A stretch of DNA of 64,000 nt from Skermania piniformis (GCF_019285775.1 NZ_CP079105.1:372001-436000), one strand, 5' to 3'; shown: positions 46,839 through 55,981, counted from the stretch's first letter. Translations and numbers: made by a program. Notes: generated by a model not told the origin, from the sequence alone.

Positions 46839-48035
46839 GTGGCGGGAGTGTTCGAACGATTGGTCGGTCAAGGCCCGGTCGTCGCCGAGTTGACGGCTGC
46901 TGCGGTTGCTGCTCGCCGGGGCAGCGCGGCCGGTCCGGCGATGACCCATTCGTGGCTGTTCACCGGCCCGCCGGGGTCCGGGCGTTCGGTGGCTGCCGTG
47001 TGCTTCGCGGCGGCGTTGCAGTGCACGGACCCGGAGATCGCCGGCTGCGGTCGTTGCCGGGCATGTCGGACCACGATGGCGGGAACGCACGCCGACGTGC
47101 GGCGGATAGTTCCGGAGGGGTTGAGCATCGGCGTGCACGATATGCGCGCGACCGTGCAGATCGCAGCGCGACGTCCCAGCACCGGACGCTGGCAGGTGCT
47201 GGTGATCGAGGATGCCGATCGGCTCACCGAGGGCGCCGGAAACGCTCTGCTCAAGATGGTTGAGGAGCCGGCCGAGCGGACGGTGATCTTGCTCTGCGCG
47301 CCGTCGATCGACCCGGAGGACATCTCGGTGACCCTACGGTCGCGTTGCCGGCACGTTCATCTGGTCGCGCCGTCGGCGGCGGCGGTCGCGGAAGTCCTGG
47401 TCTCCCGGGACGGTTTGGATGCCGAGTCGGCCCGCTGGGCGGCGTCGGTCGCCGGCGGCCACGTCGGCCGGGCCCGTCGGTTGGCGACCGATCCCGAGGC
47501 TCGGGAGCGTCGGCAACGTGCGCTTGCCCTGGCCGATGCCGTCGCCCGTCCCGGAGCGGCCTACGAAGCGGCCGAAGAGTTGGTCCGGGCGGCGGACGCG
47601 GAGGCGAAAGAAGTCAACGTCGACCGAGACGCTCGGGAAAAAGGCGAACTGGAGACCGCTCTCGGAGCCGGTGGGACCGGAAAGGGCGCTGCCGGGGTGA
47701 TGCGTGGAACGGTGGGCGCAGTTCGCGAGCTGGAGCGGCGGCAGAAGTCCCGGGCAACCCGTACCGGCCGAGATGCATTGGACCGCGCGTTGATCGACGT
47801 CGCCGGACTTTATCGCGACGCGCTGGCCCGGTCGTTCGGCGCCGACGTACCGATGACCCACCCGGACATGACGGAAAAGATTGCTGCCCTGGCTGATCGC
47901 AGCACACCTGACGGTCTGCTACGTGGAATCGAAGCGGTGCTGGCGTGCCGAGAAGCGATAGCGCTCAACGTCAAACCGCGGTTCGCAATGGCGGCAATGG
48001 TGGCTGCGCTGGTCGCCGCCGAGACGACCGGGTAA
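46839..48035 (+). CDS. holB: DNA polymerase III, delta prime subunit
   Basis: A 398-residue clamp-loader subunit. It has LVGQGPVVAEL at the N-terminus, a P-loop GPPGSGRSVAA in which Arg replaces the ATP-binding Lys, and a zinc module with Cys-x8-Cys-x2-Cys-x2-Cys (ending CGRCRAC). The sensor region LRSRCRHVHLV follows and a C-terminal collar domain ends the protein. It corresponds to Rv3644c. TAGGGT plus six bases precedes GTG 46839. In M. tuberculosis an adenylate cyclase gene (Rv3645) separates topA from this gene; here it is absent. Confidence 0.93.
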   Translation: MAGVFERLVGQGPVVAELTAAAVAARRGSAAGPAMTHSWLFTGPPGSGRSVAAVCFAAALQCTDPEIAGCGRCRACRTTMAGTHADVRRIVPEGLSIGVHDMRATVQIAARRPSTGRWQVLVIEDADRLTEGAGNALLKMVEEPAERTVILLCAPSIDPEDISVTLRSRCRHVHLVAPSAAAVAEVLVSRDGLDAESARWAASVAGGHVGRARRLATDPEARERRQRALALADAVARPGAAYEAAEELVRAADAEAKEVNVDRDAREKGELETALGAGGTGKGAAGVMRGTVGAVRELERRQKSRATRTGRDALDRALIDVAGLYRDALARSFGADVPMTHPDMTEKIAALADRSTPDGLLRGIEAVLACREAIALNVKPRFAMAAMVAALVAAETTG

Positions 48036-48128
48036 CCGAACAAATCATTCCAACAGACGATTTCGTCCGGTTGGTCCGGATGGAAGGCTCGGTGTCGACT
48101 TATCACGCCGGTTTGTTGGAGGAGAAGG

Positions 48129-48677
48129 ATGTTCGTTCGTCAGGTAGCCGCGGTCGCGACGCTGACCATCGGGACGGTGGTGGCACTCCCCGCCGTCGGT
48201 TCGGCCGCGCCGGGCGACTCGGGCAGCGCGCTCGTCGACCTCGGTAGTGCTGCAGTCGATCTGGGCAGTGCGGTCGCCGATCTGGGTAGTAGCATCATCG
48301 GGCTCCCCGGGCCGAGTGGGTCGGGGTTCCGCGGCGGGGGTGGGGGACTGTCCGCGCCGCCGGAGCAGACGTTGCCGTGCAACGCCTCGGCGCAAAATGG
48401 ACACGACGGCATTACGGTCACTCGTCACAACATCGGTCGCTCCGGCCCGACGTCGTTCTTGTTGAGGTGGAACACCTACTATGTGCTCGATCGGATATCC
48501 GTCTTCTACGAAGGCCGGGAGATCGCTGATACCGGGTTGATCGGCAACGCGAACAACCCGCCGAACGGTATCGGCTCGATCTATGTCGTTGTGCCTCCGG
48601 GGCGCGACTCGTTCGTGGATGTCCAGGTCGATGGTGGAACCGATACGGACTGGGAATACACGGTGAACTGCCCGTAG
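48129..48677 (+). CDS. secreted protein with DLGS repeats, unknown function
   Basis: A 182-residue protein with a clear signal peptide (hydrophobic core VAAVATLTIGTVVALPAVG, cleavage near GSAAPG). The mature start has heptad-like units LVDLGSA, AVDLGSA and VADLGSS, a Gly-rich linker, then a compact beta-rich domain containing two cysteines (Cys84 and Cys181) that may join its ends. GGAGGAGAAGG lies right before the ATG. I recognise no family. Confidence 0.75.
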   Translation: MFVRQVAAVATLTIGTVVALPAVGSAAPGDSGSALVDLGSAAVDLGSAVADLGSSIIGLPGPSGSGFRGGGGGLSAPPEQTLPCNASAQNGHDGITVTRHNIGRSGPTSFLLRWNTYYVLDRISVFYEGREIADTGLIGNANNPPNGIGSIYVVVPPGRDSFVDVQVDGGTDTDWEYTVNCP

Positions 48678-48746
48678 CCCCGTTGGGAGCGAAGCGGGTT
48701 CGCATACGGCGCCGTGAGGCGATAGACTCACTGCGCCGTACGGCAC

Positions 48747-48819
48747 GCCGCCTTAGCTCAGTCGGTAGAGCGCTTCACTCGTAATGAAAAGGTCGCGAGT
48801 TCGATTCTCGCAGGCGGCT
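48747..48819 (+). tRNA. tRNA-Thr (anticodon CGT)
   Basis: Acceptor GCCGCCT (48747-48753) pairs with AGGCGGC (48812-48818). The D arm is GCTCAGTCGGTAGAGC, the anticodon loop CTCGTAA carries CGT, and the T arm is CGCGAGTTCGATTCTCG. The outermost anticodon-stem pair is a C-A mismatch. CCA is not encoded. A hairpin terminator follows. Confidence 0.95.
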
Positions 48820-48823
48820 CCCA

Positions 48824-48854
48824 GGTCAGAGGCCATTTCGGTGGTCTTCTGACC
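48824..48854 (+). terminator. terminator after tRNA-Thr
   Basis: GGTCAGA (48824-48830) pairs with TCTGACC (48848-48854), and inner GGCCA/TGGTC extends the stem with one G-U pair and a one-base bulge. It begins five bases after the tRNA. Confidence 0.65.
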
Positions 48855-48951
48855 GTCCCGGAACCTCCCCGGTGTGCCTGGAGTGTGCCTACCGGTGGTG
48901 GGTGGTGACATGGCCGTCAGCAGCCGATCGCGTTGGTTCTAGGCTGAACCC

Positions 48952-50022
48952 GTGGCCACTTCCGCAGCCGAAGTTCAGGCAGGCGATCGGACTGTTCGGG
49001 TATCGAGCCCGGATCGGATCGTCTACGAGGCAACCGATCGGACCCCGGCGGTGACGAAGCTGCAGGTTGCCGAGTTCTTCGTCGCCGTCGGGGACGGGTT
49101 GATGCGCGCGTTGCGGGACCGGCCCACCGCGTTGGAGCGGTGGCCCTCAGGAGTGCGACCGGGCATGCGGTTGGCTACCGGACCCGCGGACCGTGACGCT
49201 GCGGCGTTCTATCAGAAGCGGATGGCCAAGGGTGCCCCGGACTACGTGGAGTCGGTGCGGGTGCGCTTCCCGTCGGGTCGACCGGCCGACGAGGTCTGTC
49301 CGACCGAGATCGCGGTACCGGTGTGGTGCGCGCAGATGGGCACGTTGACGTTCCACCCGTGGCCGGTGCGCCGGGCGGATACCGACCACCCCGACGAACT
49401 GCGGATCGATCTCGACCCGCAGCCGGGCACGTCGTTCGGCGACGCCGTCCGGGTGGCCGGCCGCACCCGGGCTCTGCTCGCCGAGCTCGGGATCACCGGC
49501 TACGCCAAGACCAGCGGTAACCGCGGCGTCCACGTGTACGTGCGAATTCGGCCGGAATGGTCGTTCGAGCAGGTGCGGCACGCGGCGATCGGGATCGGCC
49601 AGGAATTGGCCCGCCGCGACCCCGGGGTGACCGTTGCGTGGTGGAAGGAGGAGCGGGGCTCGCGAGTGTTCGTCGACTTCAACCAGAACAACCGGGACCG
49701 CACCATCGCCAGCGCCTATTCGTTGCGTCCGTTGCCCGGTGCGCCGGTGTCGACGCCGGTCACCTGGGCCGAACTCGAATCGTTGACCGACCCGCGCGAG
49801 CTCAACCTGTTCACCGTGCCGGATCGGGTCGCAGCCGGCGACCCGTGGGCCGGGATCGACGAGGTATCGCACGATCTCACCCCGCTGCTGGAGCTGTGGG
49901 ATGGAGTGGAGCAGAGTTTCCCGCCGGACTACCCGAAGATGCCCGGCGAGCCGCCGCGGGTACAGCCGAGCAAGAAGGTCGACGCGCACTGGGACGAGCA
50001 CGGTAACCGGATCGGCGATTGA
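48952..50022 (+). CDS. stand-alone LigD-type DNA primase-polymerase (Prim-PolC-like)
   Basis: A 356-residue archaeo-eukaryotic primase domain protein as found in the polymerase part of LigD but without ligase or nuclease domains. The metal-binding aspartates are Asp153 and Asp155 (RIDLDPQPG) and Asp242 (VFVDFNQNN); the SGNRGVHVYV motif is the nucleotide-binding segment. Mycobacterial stand-alone relatives (such as Rv3730c) act in gap filling or excision repair. TAGGCT plus six bases precedes GTG 48952, a leaderless start. Confidence 0.9.
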   Translation: MATSAAEVQAGDRTVRVSSPDRIVYEATDRTPAVTKLQVAEFFVAVGDGLMRALRDRPTALERWPSGVRPGMRLATGPADRDAAAFYQKRMAKGAPDYVESVRVRFPSGRPADEVCPTEIAVPVWCAQMGTLTFHPWPVRRADTDHPDELRIDLDPQPGTSFGDAVRVAGRTRALLAELGITGYAKTSGNRGVHVYVRIRPEWSFEQVRHAAIGIGQELARRDPGVTVAWWKEERGSRVFVDFNQNNRDRTIASAYSLRPLPGAPVSTPVTWAELESLTDPRELNLFTVPDRVAAGDPWAGIDEVSHDLTPLLELWDGVEQSFPPDYPKMPGEPPRVQPSKKVDAHWDEHGNRIGD

Positions 50023-50050
50023 CCCAGCGATCGCGAGCGAATGCGGTCGG

Positions 50051-51421
50051 TTACCCGTCCAGCGCCGCCGGCTCGGCCTGCCCGAGCAGTTCGTCGCGAT
50101 CCTCGACGAGCGCGAAGCCGGCGGCGATCATCGCGTCGGTCGCGGCCGCGTACTGCCTGAGGTAGGCGTCCGCGCTGCCGTACCGGGCGCGTAGCCGTTG
50201 CGCGGCAATCGGTTCGGTGCTGCCGAAGAGGGAACAGATCAGCGAGGCGTCGGGCGCCGGCAGGCCGGACAGGGTGGTGGTGGGCACGTCGACCGCCGGG
50301 GTCCGGACACCGCCGGTCACGTTGCCCCACTCGTCGCGGGCGAACTCGGGCTCGCCGTCTCCGGTCGCGATATCCAGGCACGGCGCCGAGGGTGCTGCCG
50401 TTCCGTCGCTCACCCAACGGTCCAGCGCCCGCAGCGCGGCCCGGAGCACGAACACCTGCTGGCCGCGGTTGACCGGCCGTGGACATCCCAGGATCGGTTC
50501 GAACTCGCCGATCTGGAACTTGTCGGCGTGCGCGGTCCCGGCGATCTCCCACACTCGCAGCCAGGTCGAGTCGGCCTGCCGGGCAGGCAGATACGCGAGC
50601 CGGCCGAACAGGTCGGTCTCGGTCTGCACCACCACGGTCGGCACGGTGAGGTCGTCGCGGAGTCGGGTCGGCGGCCCGTCCAGGACTTCGTCGATCGTCA
50701 GCGCCCGGCCGGGTTCGCCGAGCGGGGCAACTGCGCCGCCGCGGCTGTGGATCAGGAATGCATCGAACAGGTCGGTGAGTGGCTGGATGCCGTTGTGGTA
50801 ACTGCACAGCGCGACGGCCGATTGGGACTCGCCGGTCGCGACGACCCGGGTGATCGGTAGATCGCCGAGCGGTCCGGCCGGATCCCGCAGCCCGCGGGCA
50901 ACCGAACTGAAAATGTCGTAGCTGTAGGCGTCCCCGGGGTGGTGCAGCCGCTGATATCGAACCGGGTCGAACGCGGCCGGCCCACCGCGGGACTCGGCGG
51001 GCTCGCCGTCGCTCAACGGCACGGCTGCCGCGCCGCCCATCACCCCGGCGTACTGCGCCGATACCCCCACCCAGGTGTAGCCACCGCGCACCAGCTCCGC
51101 GGCGAGGTAGGTGTAGCCCGGTCCGGCATCCTGCCCGCCGCTCACGTTGAGCCACTCGACGACCAGCGTGCCGTTGCTCCGGGCCGCTTCGGCCGGCCGA
51201 CGGACGATCGCGCGGGTGGCGAACGGGGATGTCTCGCTTCCTTTTTCGTACTCGACTCGACCGTCGGGCGACTGCGGGCCGACCATCCGGTAGTTGCCTG
51301 CGACACCCTCGACGAGGTACTCCCGTTCGAGATAGCCTGCTGCGGCCAGATCCGGCCCGGTGGTCGCGGAGGCGAGCAGTGGCCCGTTACCGCCGGTCAA
51401 CAACGTCACGGCAACGGCCAT
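50051..51421 (-). CDS. alpha/beta hydrolase domain protein (Abhydrolase_10 type)
   Basis: A 456-residue protein with the nucleophile in TGESQSAVAL (Ser199), a conserved EWLNVSGGQDAGPGYT region and a histidine in GTAHADKF. The family is uncharacterised but widespread in soil actinobacteria, and many members are exported. The N-terminus MAVAVTLLTGGNGPLLASAT could be a short signal peptide. It begins nine bases after the stop of the mycolyltransferase-like gene, so the two form an operon. Confidence 0.8.
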   Translation of the reverse strand: MAVAVTLLTGGNGPLLASATTGPDLAAAGYLEREYLVEGVAGNYRMVGPQSPDGRVEYEKGSETSPFATRAIVRRPAEAARSNGTLVVEWLNVSGGQDAGPGYTYLAAELVRGGYTWVGVSAQYAGVMGGAAAVPLSDGEPAESRGGPAAFDPVRYQRLHHPGDAYSYDIFSSVARGLRDPAGPLGDLPITRVVATGESQSAVALCSYHNGIQPLTDLFDAFLIHSRGGAVAPLGEPGRALTIDEVLDGPPTRLRDDLTVPTVVVQTETDLFGRLAYLPARQADSTWLRVWEIAGTAHADKFQIGEFEPILGCPRPVNRGQQVFVLRAALRALDRWVSDGTAAPSAPCLDIATGDGEPEFARDEWGNVTGGVRTPAVDVPTTTLSGLPAPDASLICSLFGSTEPIAAQRLRARYGSADAYLRQYAAATDAMIAAGFALVEDRDELLGQAEPAALDG

Positions 51422-51430
51422 GATCGCGGC

Positions 51431-52387
51431 TCAGGCGCCGATCGCGGGGCCGATGGTCGGCCACGAATCGTGCAGGTCGTCGGCGTAGTACGACCACGAG
51501 TGCGTGCCGCTCGGTCGATACACCACGCGCGCGGGAATGCCGAGCCCGCGCAACCGCTGGTCGAACGAGGAGACGCAGGCGAACACCCCGGTCTCCACCG
51601 GGCCACCGGCCAGAATGTTCTCCGGCAGTTGCGGTTTGAGCTCCAGCTCGTGCGGGCCCGGGAGGCCGGTGCCGGTGGACAGGTAGATCGTCTTGCCGCG
51701 CAGTTGATTCGCGTTCGCCGCCGGATCGTGCGCAGACCATTGCGGCCCGCCGACCGGCCCCCACATGTTCTGTGGATCACCGCCGTGGCTGGCGATGGAG
51801 AACAGAATCGCCGGCGTGGCCAACGAGGTGTCCGGGCAGGCGCTGTAGCCGGCGACCGCCCGATACAGCCAAGGCTTGCGGGTGGCCAGGATGAAGGCGC
51901 TGTTGCCCCCCATCGACAGCCCGCCGATCGCGTTCACCCCGTTGCCGCTGAACTGGGCATCGATGATCGGTGGCAACTCCTCGGTGAGGAAGGTCTCCCA
52001 CTTGTAGTTGCCCAGTTGCGGATCAGGGCGATCCCAGTCGGTGTAGTAGCTGGCCGGGCCGCCGACCGGCAGGACGACGTTCACGTTCTTGTCGGCGAAG
52101 AACTGCACCGCGTCGGTCGCGTTGGTCCAGGTGCTTTCCCGGTCGCCGGGCAGCAGTCCGTCGAGCAGATAGTAGGTCGGGCGGGGTGCGCCGCCCGCCG
52201 GGTGCAACACCTGCACCTGGACGACCTGTCCCATTGCCGGCGACTGCACGAAAAGCGCTGTGCGGGTGGGGGTCAGATCGGTGACGCCGACAACGGTGGC
52301 CGCGCCGGCGCTCGGTCCGGCGAGGACCTGCAGGGCAAACGTCACGACGAATGCCAAGACCATTGCCGCGAAGGCTTCTCGCCGCAT
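51431..52387 (-). CDS. secreted esterase / antigen-85-like mycolyltransferase
   Basis: A 318-residue protein with a signal peptide (hydrophobic core up to about residue 29, cleavage near AGAA). The alpha/beta fold carries the nucleophile elbow GLSMGGNS (Ser158) and the catalytic histidine in SGTHSWSYY. NYKWETFLTEELPPII is the Ag85 hallmark. Such enzymes transfer mycolic acids to trehalose or arabinogalactan and occur only in mycolate-bearing actinobacteria. It is divergent from the restriction-enzyme gene. Confidence 0.9.
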   Translation of the reverse strand: MRREAFAAMVLAFVVTFALQVLAGPSAGAATVVGVTDLTPTRTALFVQSPAMGQVVQVQVLHPAGGAPRPTYYLLDGLLPGDRESTWTNATDAVQFFADKNVNVVLPVGGPASYYTDWDRPDPQLGNYKWETFLTEELPPIIDAQFSGNGVNAIGGLSMGGNSAFILATRKPWLYRAVAGYSACPDTSLATPAILFSIASHGGDPQNMWGPVGGPQWSAHDPAANANQLRGKTIYLSTGTGLPGPHELELKPQLPENILAGGPVETGVFACVSSFDQRLRGLGIPARVVYRPSGTHSWSYYADDLHDSWPTIGPAIGA

Positions 52388-52646
52388 TTCACTCCCTCGA
52401 CCCCGAACGCTCTCAGTAACCCGGCGAACCTATCAGGGTCGGGCTGGGGTGGCGCGGAGCCCGAAGAACGGCCCGGCAGATTCCGCGGCCCGGAGCCTCG
52501 GATCGGCGCTTGACGATATTCTGCACCGATCGCCCTGGGGTCGGCGCCATGGCAACCGGCAGGCAGGCTCCGAGCGAGCGGTGCACCGCGTGGCCGCGAG
52601 TATTCGCGACTGCCGACCGGCCCGCCCAAGAGTGAGGTGATCGGTT

Positions 52647-53963
52647 GTGGCGGATTCCGACTCGACGGTTCCGTTCGCCGACCTGTCGGCCGCCGACCTG
52701 CGCGTCGACTGCCGGTATCTGGCCGGTCGGTCGGGCACGGCAGCCGACGATCCGCTGGCGAAGTTGCTGCCGGTCGGTAACCAGGGCGGTTTCCGCTACC
52801 GCGGATCGCCCGTCGAAGGCACGGTCCGGCTGGTGGTGCTTTACACGAGCGGAACGGAGGTCGACTGGCCAGATCTGCTCGATCCGCAAACCGGCATCTT
52901 CACCTACTACGGCGACAATCGCAAACCCGGTGCCGCGCTGCACGAAACCCGGCGACGCGGGAATCTGTTGCTGCGCGACGTTTTCCACCTCGCTCACGGG
53001 AGCCCGGCAGACCGGTCCCGAGTTCCGCCGTTCTTGTTGTTCGAGAAGGCTTTTCCGGGTCGGTCGGTACGATTCCGCGGGTTGCTGGCACCCGGGGCGG
53101 CGACGCTCACCGCCGACGACGATTTGACGGCCATCTGGCGCAGCCAGTCGGGGTTGCGATTCCAGAACTATCGAGCTCGATTCACCGTGCTCGATGTGGA
53201 TACCGTTGCCCGATCGTGGCTCGATGAGCTGGTCGGCGGCAAACCTACGACGGGCGCGCCATGCCCGGCGGTATGGCGTGCGTGGGTGGCGAGCCGGTCG
53301 TACCAGCCGCTGCTCGCACCGTCGACCACGGTAATCCGAAGCAAGCCGGAGCAACTGCCGGCAGATCCGGTCGGGCTCGGCGTCCTGCGCACAATCCACG
53401 CCTACTTCGCCGATCGGCCGCACGACTTCGAGGAATGCGCGGTCGCCATCTGGCGGTTGATCGCACCTGCGACCGGCCGAGCCGACGTGACCCGGCCCAG
53501 CCGTGACGGCGGCCGTGATGCCATCGGCGAGTACCTCGTCGGGCCGCCCGCCGACCGGATCTCGCTCGACTTCGCGCTGGAGGCGAAGTGCTACAGCGAG
53601 TCCAACGGCGTGGGGGTCAAAGAAATGAGCCGACTGATCTCACGTTTGCGGCACCGCCAGTTCGGCGTGTTCGTGACGTTGTCCTACTTCGGTCGGCAGG
53701 TCTACGAAGAAGTACGAGCCGACGGGCACCCGATCGCGCTGATCTGCGGCCGCGACGTGGTCACGGCGCTGCGTGGTCACGGATTGGGTGATTCCGCGTC
53801 GGTGTCGGCCTGGTTGACCGTGCAGTTTCCGCGCACAGAGTCGGCTGCGCAGATCGACGTCGCGTTCCCCGGCCGTCCGATCGATCTGGACGTCGATGCC
53901 GATGGTGGGAGCGTCGAGGCACACGCCGGCGGGAATGTCCGCGACCCGGGGACTGTTAGTTGA
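52647..53963 (+). CDS. AspBHI-like modification-dependent type IV restriction endonuclease
   Basis: A 438-residue protein. The N-terminal half (FADLSAADLRVDCRYLAG, GVRYRG-like and LLRDVFHLAH, then WRSQSGLRFQNYRA) resembles the 5-methylcytosine-reading domain of AspBHI. The C-terminal half is a PD-(D/E)xK nuclease with Asp291 (GGRDAI), Glu312 and Lys314 (LEAKCY). Enzymes of this class cut DNA that carries modified cytosine and need no partner methylase; none is encoded nearby. GTG at 52647 has GAGGTG eight bases upstream. It is a likely defence gene, perhaps acquired, though its base composition is like its neighbours. Confidence 0.82.
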   Translation: MADSDSTVPFADLSAADLRVDCRYLAGRSGTAADDPLAKLLPVGNQGGFRYRGSPVEGTVRLVVLYTSGTEVDWPDLLDPQTGIFTYYGDNRKPGAALHETRRRGNLLLRDVFHLAHGSPADRSRVPPFLLFEKAFPGRSVRFRGLLAPGAATLTADDDLTAIWRSQSGLRFQNYRARFTVLDVDTVARSWLDELVGGKPTTGAPCPAVWRAWVASRSYQPLLAPSTTVIRSKPEQLPADPVGLGVLRTIHAYFADRPHDFEECAVAIWRLIAPATGRADVTRPSRDGGRDAIGEYLVGPPADRISLDFALEAKCYSESNGVGVKEMSRLISRLRHRQFGVFVTLSYFGRQVYEEVRADGHPIALICGRDVVTALRGHGLGDSASVSAWLTVQFPRTESAAQIDVAFPGRPIDLDVDADGGSVEAHAGGNVRDPGTVS

Positions 53964-53966
53964 ATC

Positions 53967-54983
53967 ATGAAGCATATCGGCTTTTTATCGTTCGGCCACT
54001 GGACCGACTCGCCGCATTCGCAAACCCGAACAGCTGGTGACACGCTGCTGCAATCGATCGATCTGGCGGTCGCCGCGGAGGAACTCGGCGCGGACGGGGC
54101 GTATTTCCGGGTGCACCATTTCGCCCGGCAGCTCGCCGCTCCGTTCCCGCTGCTGGCTGCGATCGGTGCGCGTACCTCGCGGATCGAGATCGGTACCGGG
54201 GTGATCGACATGCGGTACGAGAACCCGCTCTACATGGCGGAGGACGCCGGTGCGGCGGACTTGATCTCCGGGGGCCGGCTGCAGCTGGGCATCTCGCGGG
54301 GTTCGCCGGAGCAGGTCGTCGACGGTTACCGCTACTTCGGTTATCGCCCGGAGAACGACGATCATGCGGCGATGGCCCGCCGGCACACCGAGGTGCTGCT
54401 CAGCGTCCTCGACGGCGAAGGGTTCGCCGAGCCGAATCCGCGGCCGATGTTCCCCAACCCGCCCGGTCTGCTACGGGTCGAGCCGCATTCCGACGGTTTG
54501 CGGCGCCGGATCTGGTGGGGCGCGGGTAGCCGGTCCACCGCCGAGTGGGCTGCGGAGCAGGGCATGAATCTGATGAGCTCGACATTGCTGACCGAAGACA
54601 CCGGCGTGCCGTTTCACCAGCTTCAGGCCGAGCAGATCGAGCGGTTCCGTAAGGCGTGGGCCGAGGCCGGGCACGACTGGCAGCCGCGGGTGTCGGTGAG
54701 CCGCAGCATCATGCCGATCACCACCGATGAGGATCGGGCCTACTTCGGTGCGGATTCGAACAGTCGGGACCAGGTCGGGTGGATCGACGGCGGCAACGCC
54801 CGATTCGGCCGGTCCTACGCCGGCGAGCCGGACACCTTGATCGCCCAGCTCGCCGAGGACGAGGCGATCGCCGCCGCGGACACGTTGCTGCTCACCGTGC
54901 CCAACCAGCTGGGCGTCGATTACAACGCCCACCTGATCGAATCGGTGCTGCGCGATGTGGCCCCGGGGCTGGGTTGGCGCTGA
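53967..54983 (+). CDS. LLM-class flavin-dependent oxidoreductase
   Basis: A 338-residue luciferase-like monooxygenase family member: GFLSFGHWTDSP at the N-terminus, AAEELGADGAYFRVHHFARQ, RIEIGTGVIDMRYENPLYMAED, and SGGRLQLGISRGSPEQV. It should use reduced flavin (FMN, or F420 as in related mycobacterial proteins). It starts three bases after the restriction enzyme stop and could be read through from it, but no functional link is evident. Confidence 0.88.
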   Translation: MKHIGFLSFGHWTDSPHSQTRTAGDTLLQSIDLAVAAEELGADGAYFRVHHFARQLAAPFPLLAAIGARTSRIEIGTGVIDMRYENPLYMAEDAGAADLISGGRLQLGISRGSPEQVVDGYRYFGYRPENDDHAAMARRHTEVLLSVLDGEGFAEPNPRPMFPNPPGLLRVEPHSDGLRRRIWWGAGSRSTAEWAAEQGMNLMSSTLLTEDTGVPFHQLQAEQIERFRKAWAEAGHDWQPRVSVSRSIMPITTDEDRAYFGADSNSRDQVGWIDGGNARFGRSYAGEPDTLIAQLAEDEAIAAADTLLLTVPNQLGVDYNAHLIESVLRDVAPGLGWR

Positions 54984-55006
54984 TCGGTTGTCGGCGCGAC
55001 GCACGG

Positions 55007-55822
55007 CTACCCGGCAGCCTCGGCGACCTCTTCGGACCGGACGACGAATTCGGTGAGCAAGATCGATCCGAACGAGTTCACCATGGCGACATCGGCGGCG
55101 TCGCGGCCCCGGGCGATCAGCACCCGGCCGATCCGTGGGGTCTTGTTACGTGGGTCGAACACGTACCACTGCCCGCCCAGGAAAGCTTCCAACCAGGCAT
55201 GGAAATCCCGCGGATCCGAACTGGCCGTACCGATGTCGGCGAGGTAGCCGTTGCAGTACCGCGCGGGGACATTCATCGCCCGGCAGAAGGCGATGGCCAG
55301 GTGGGCGTAGTCCCGACAGACGCCCACCCGTTCGTCGAAAGCGCCTCGCGCGGTGCGGGTGCTGCTCGCGCACTGGTAGTCGAAGGTGATGTGGTCGTGC
55401 ACGTAGTCGCAGATCGATTGCACCAGCGCCCAGCCCGTCGGTCCGTCGCCGAACAGATCCCACGCCGTCTGGGACAGGAGATCGGTGTCGCAGTATCGGC
55501 TGCCCAACAGGAATACCAGCGTCTCCTCGGGCAGATCGGGTACCGGGAGTTGCTTCGCGTGGTCGGCGATCACGTCGGCGCGGCCGCTGTCGTCGACCAC
55601 CGCGTCGGCGGAGATGCGAAGGGCGCCGGGCGGGGCGACGATGCGGCTGCACCGGTTTCCGAAGCCGTCGCGGTAGTCGGTGACCGGCACCGGCGGATCG
55701 AACGTCAGATGGTCGGCCCGGACGAGGTCCGGGACGCGGGTGTCATGCACATGGAGCGTGAGGATCATCGGAGTGGGCTGCGTGCACTCCAGGGTCATGT
55801 CAAATCCGACGCGGAGCTGCAA
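55007..55822 (-). CDS. transglutaminase-like protease family protein
   Basis: A 271-residue protein with an N-terminal strand domain and a transglutaminase core with Cys169 (GVCRDYAH), His208 (DFHAW) and Asp223 (VFDPRN). Bacterial members often act as peptidases or amide-forming enzymes and commonly sit with alpha-E/circularly permuted ATP-grasp partners, which are missing here. TTG at 55822 is chosen because GGAGG lies nine bases upstream; ATG at 55798 is an alternative. Confidence 0.88.
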   Translation of the reverse strand: MQLRVGFDMTLECTQPTPMILTLHVHDTRVPDLVRADHLTFDPPVPVTDYRDGFGNRCSRIVAPPGALRISADAVVDDSGRADVIADHAKQLPVPDLPEETLVFLLGSRYCDTDLLSQTAWDLFGDGPTGWALVQSICDYVHDHITFDYQCASSTRTARGAFDERVGVCRDYAHLAIAFCRAMNVPARYCNGYLADIGTASSDPRDFHAWLEAFLGGQWYVFDPRNKTPRIGRVLIARGRDAADVAMVNSFGSILLTEFVVRSEEVAEAAG

Positions 55823-55891
55823 CTCCCTCGACCTCCGATTCGTCAGGGTTGGTTCGGCTCCGATTGTCCCCCGGAGTCCGGGCCGACACGA

Positions 55892-55939
55892 ACCGCACCT
55901 GCCGTGTCGACGACGGGCGCCGGCAACAGCAGGTGCGGT
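55892..55939 (-). terminator. hairpin downstream of the NCS1 permease gene
   Basis: ACCGCACCTGC (55892-55902) pairs perfectly with GCAGGTGCGGT (55929-55939) over a 26-base loop. It lies 42 bases after the permease stop and 69 bases before the transglutaminase start on the same strand, so it is a good candidate to end the permease transcript. Confidence 0.55.
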
Positions 55940-55981
55940 GGGCAGTGCCCTACCGTCGCTAGACGGCGGGCCCGGATTGCA

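Noticed and set aside
48819-48910. Possible phage or island attachment site at the tRNA-Thr 3' end
   Set aside because: No integrase nearby and no second copy of the tRNA 3' end within the window, although the following genes are accessory in character.
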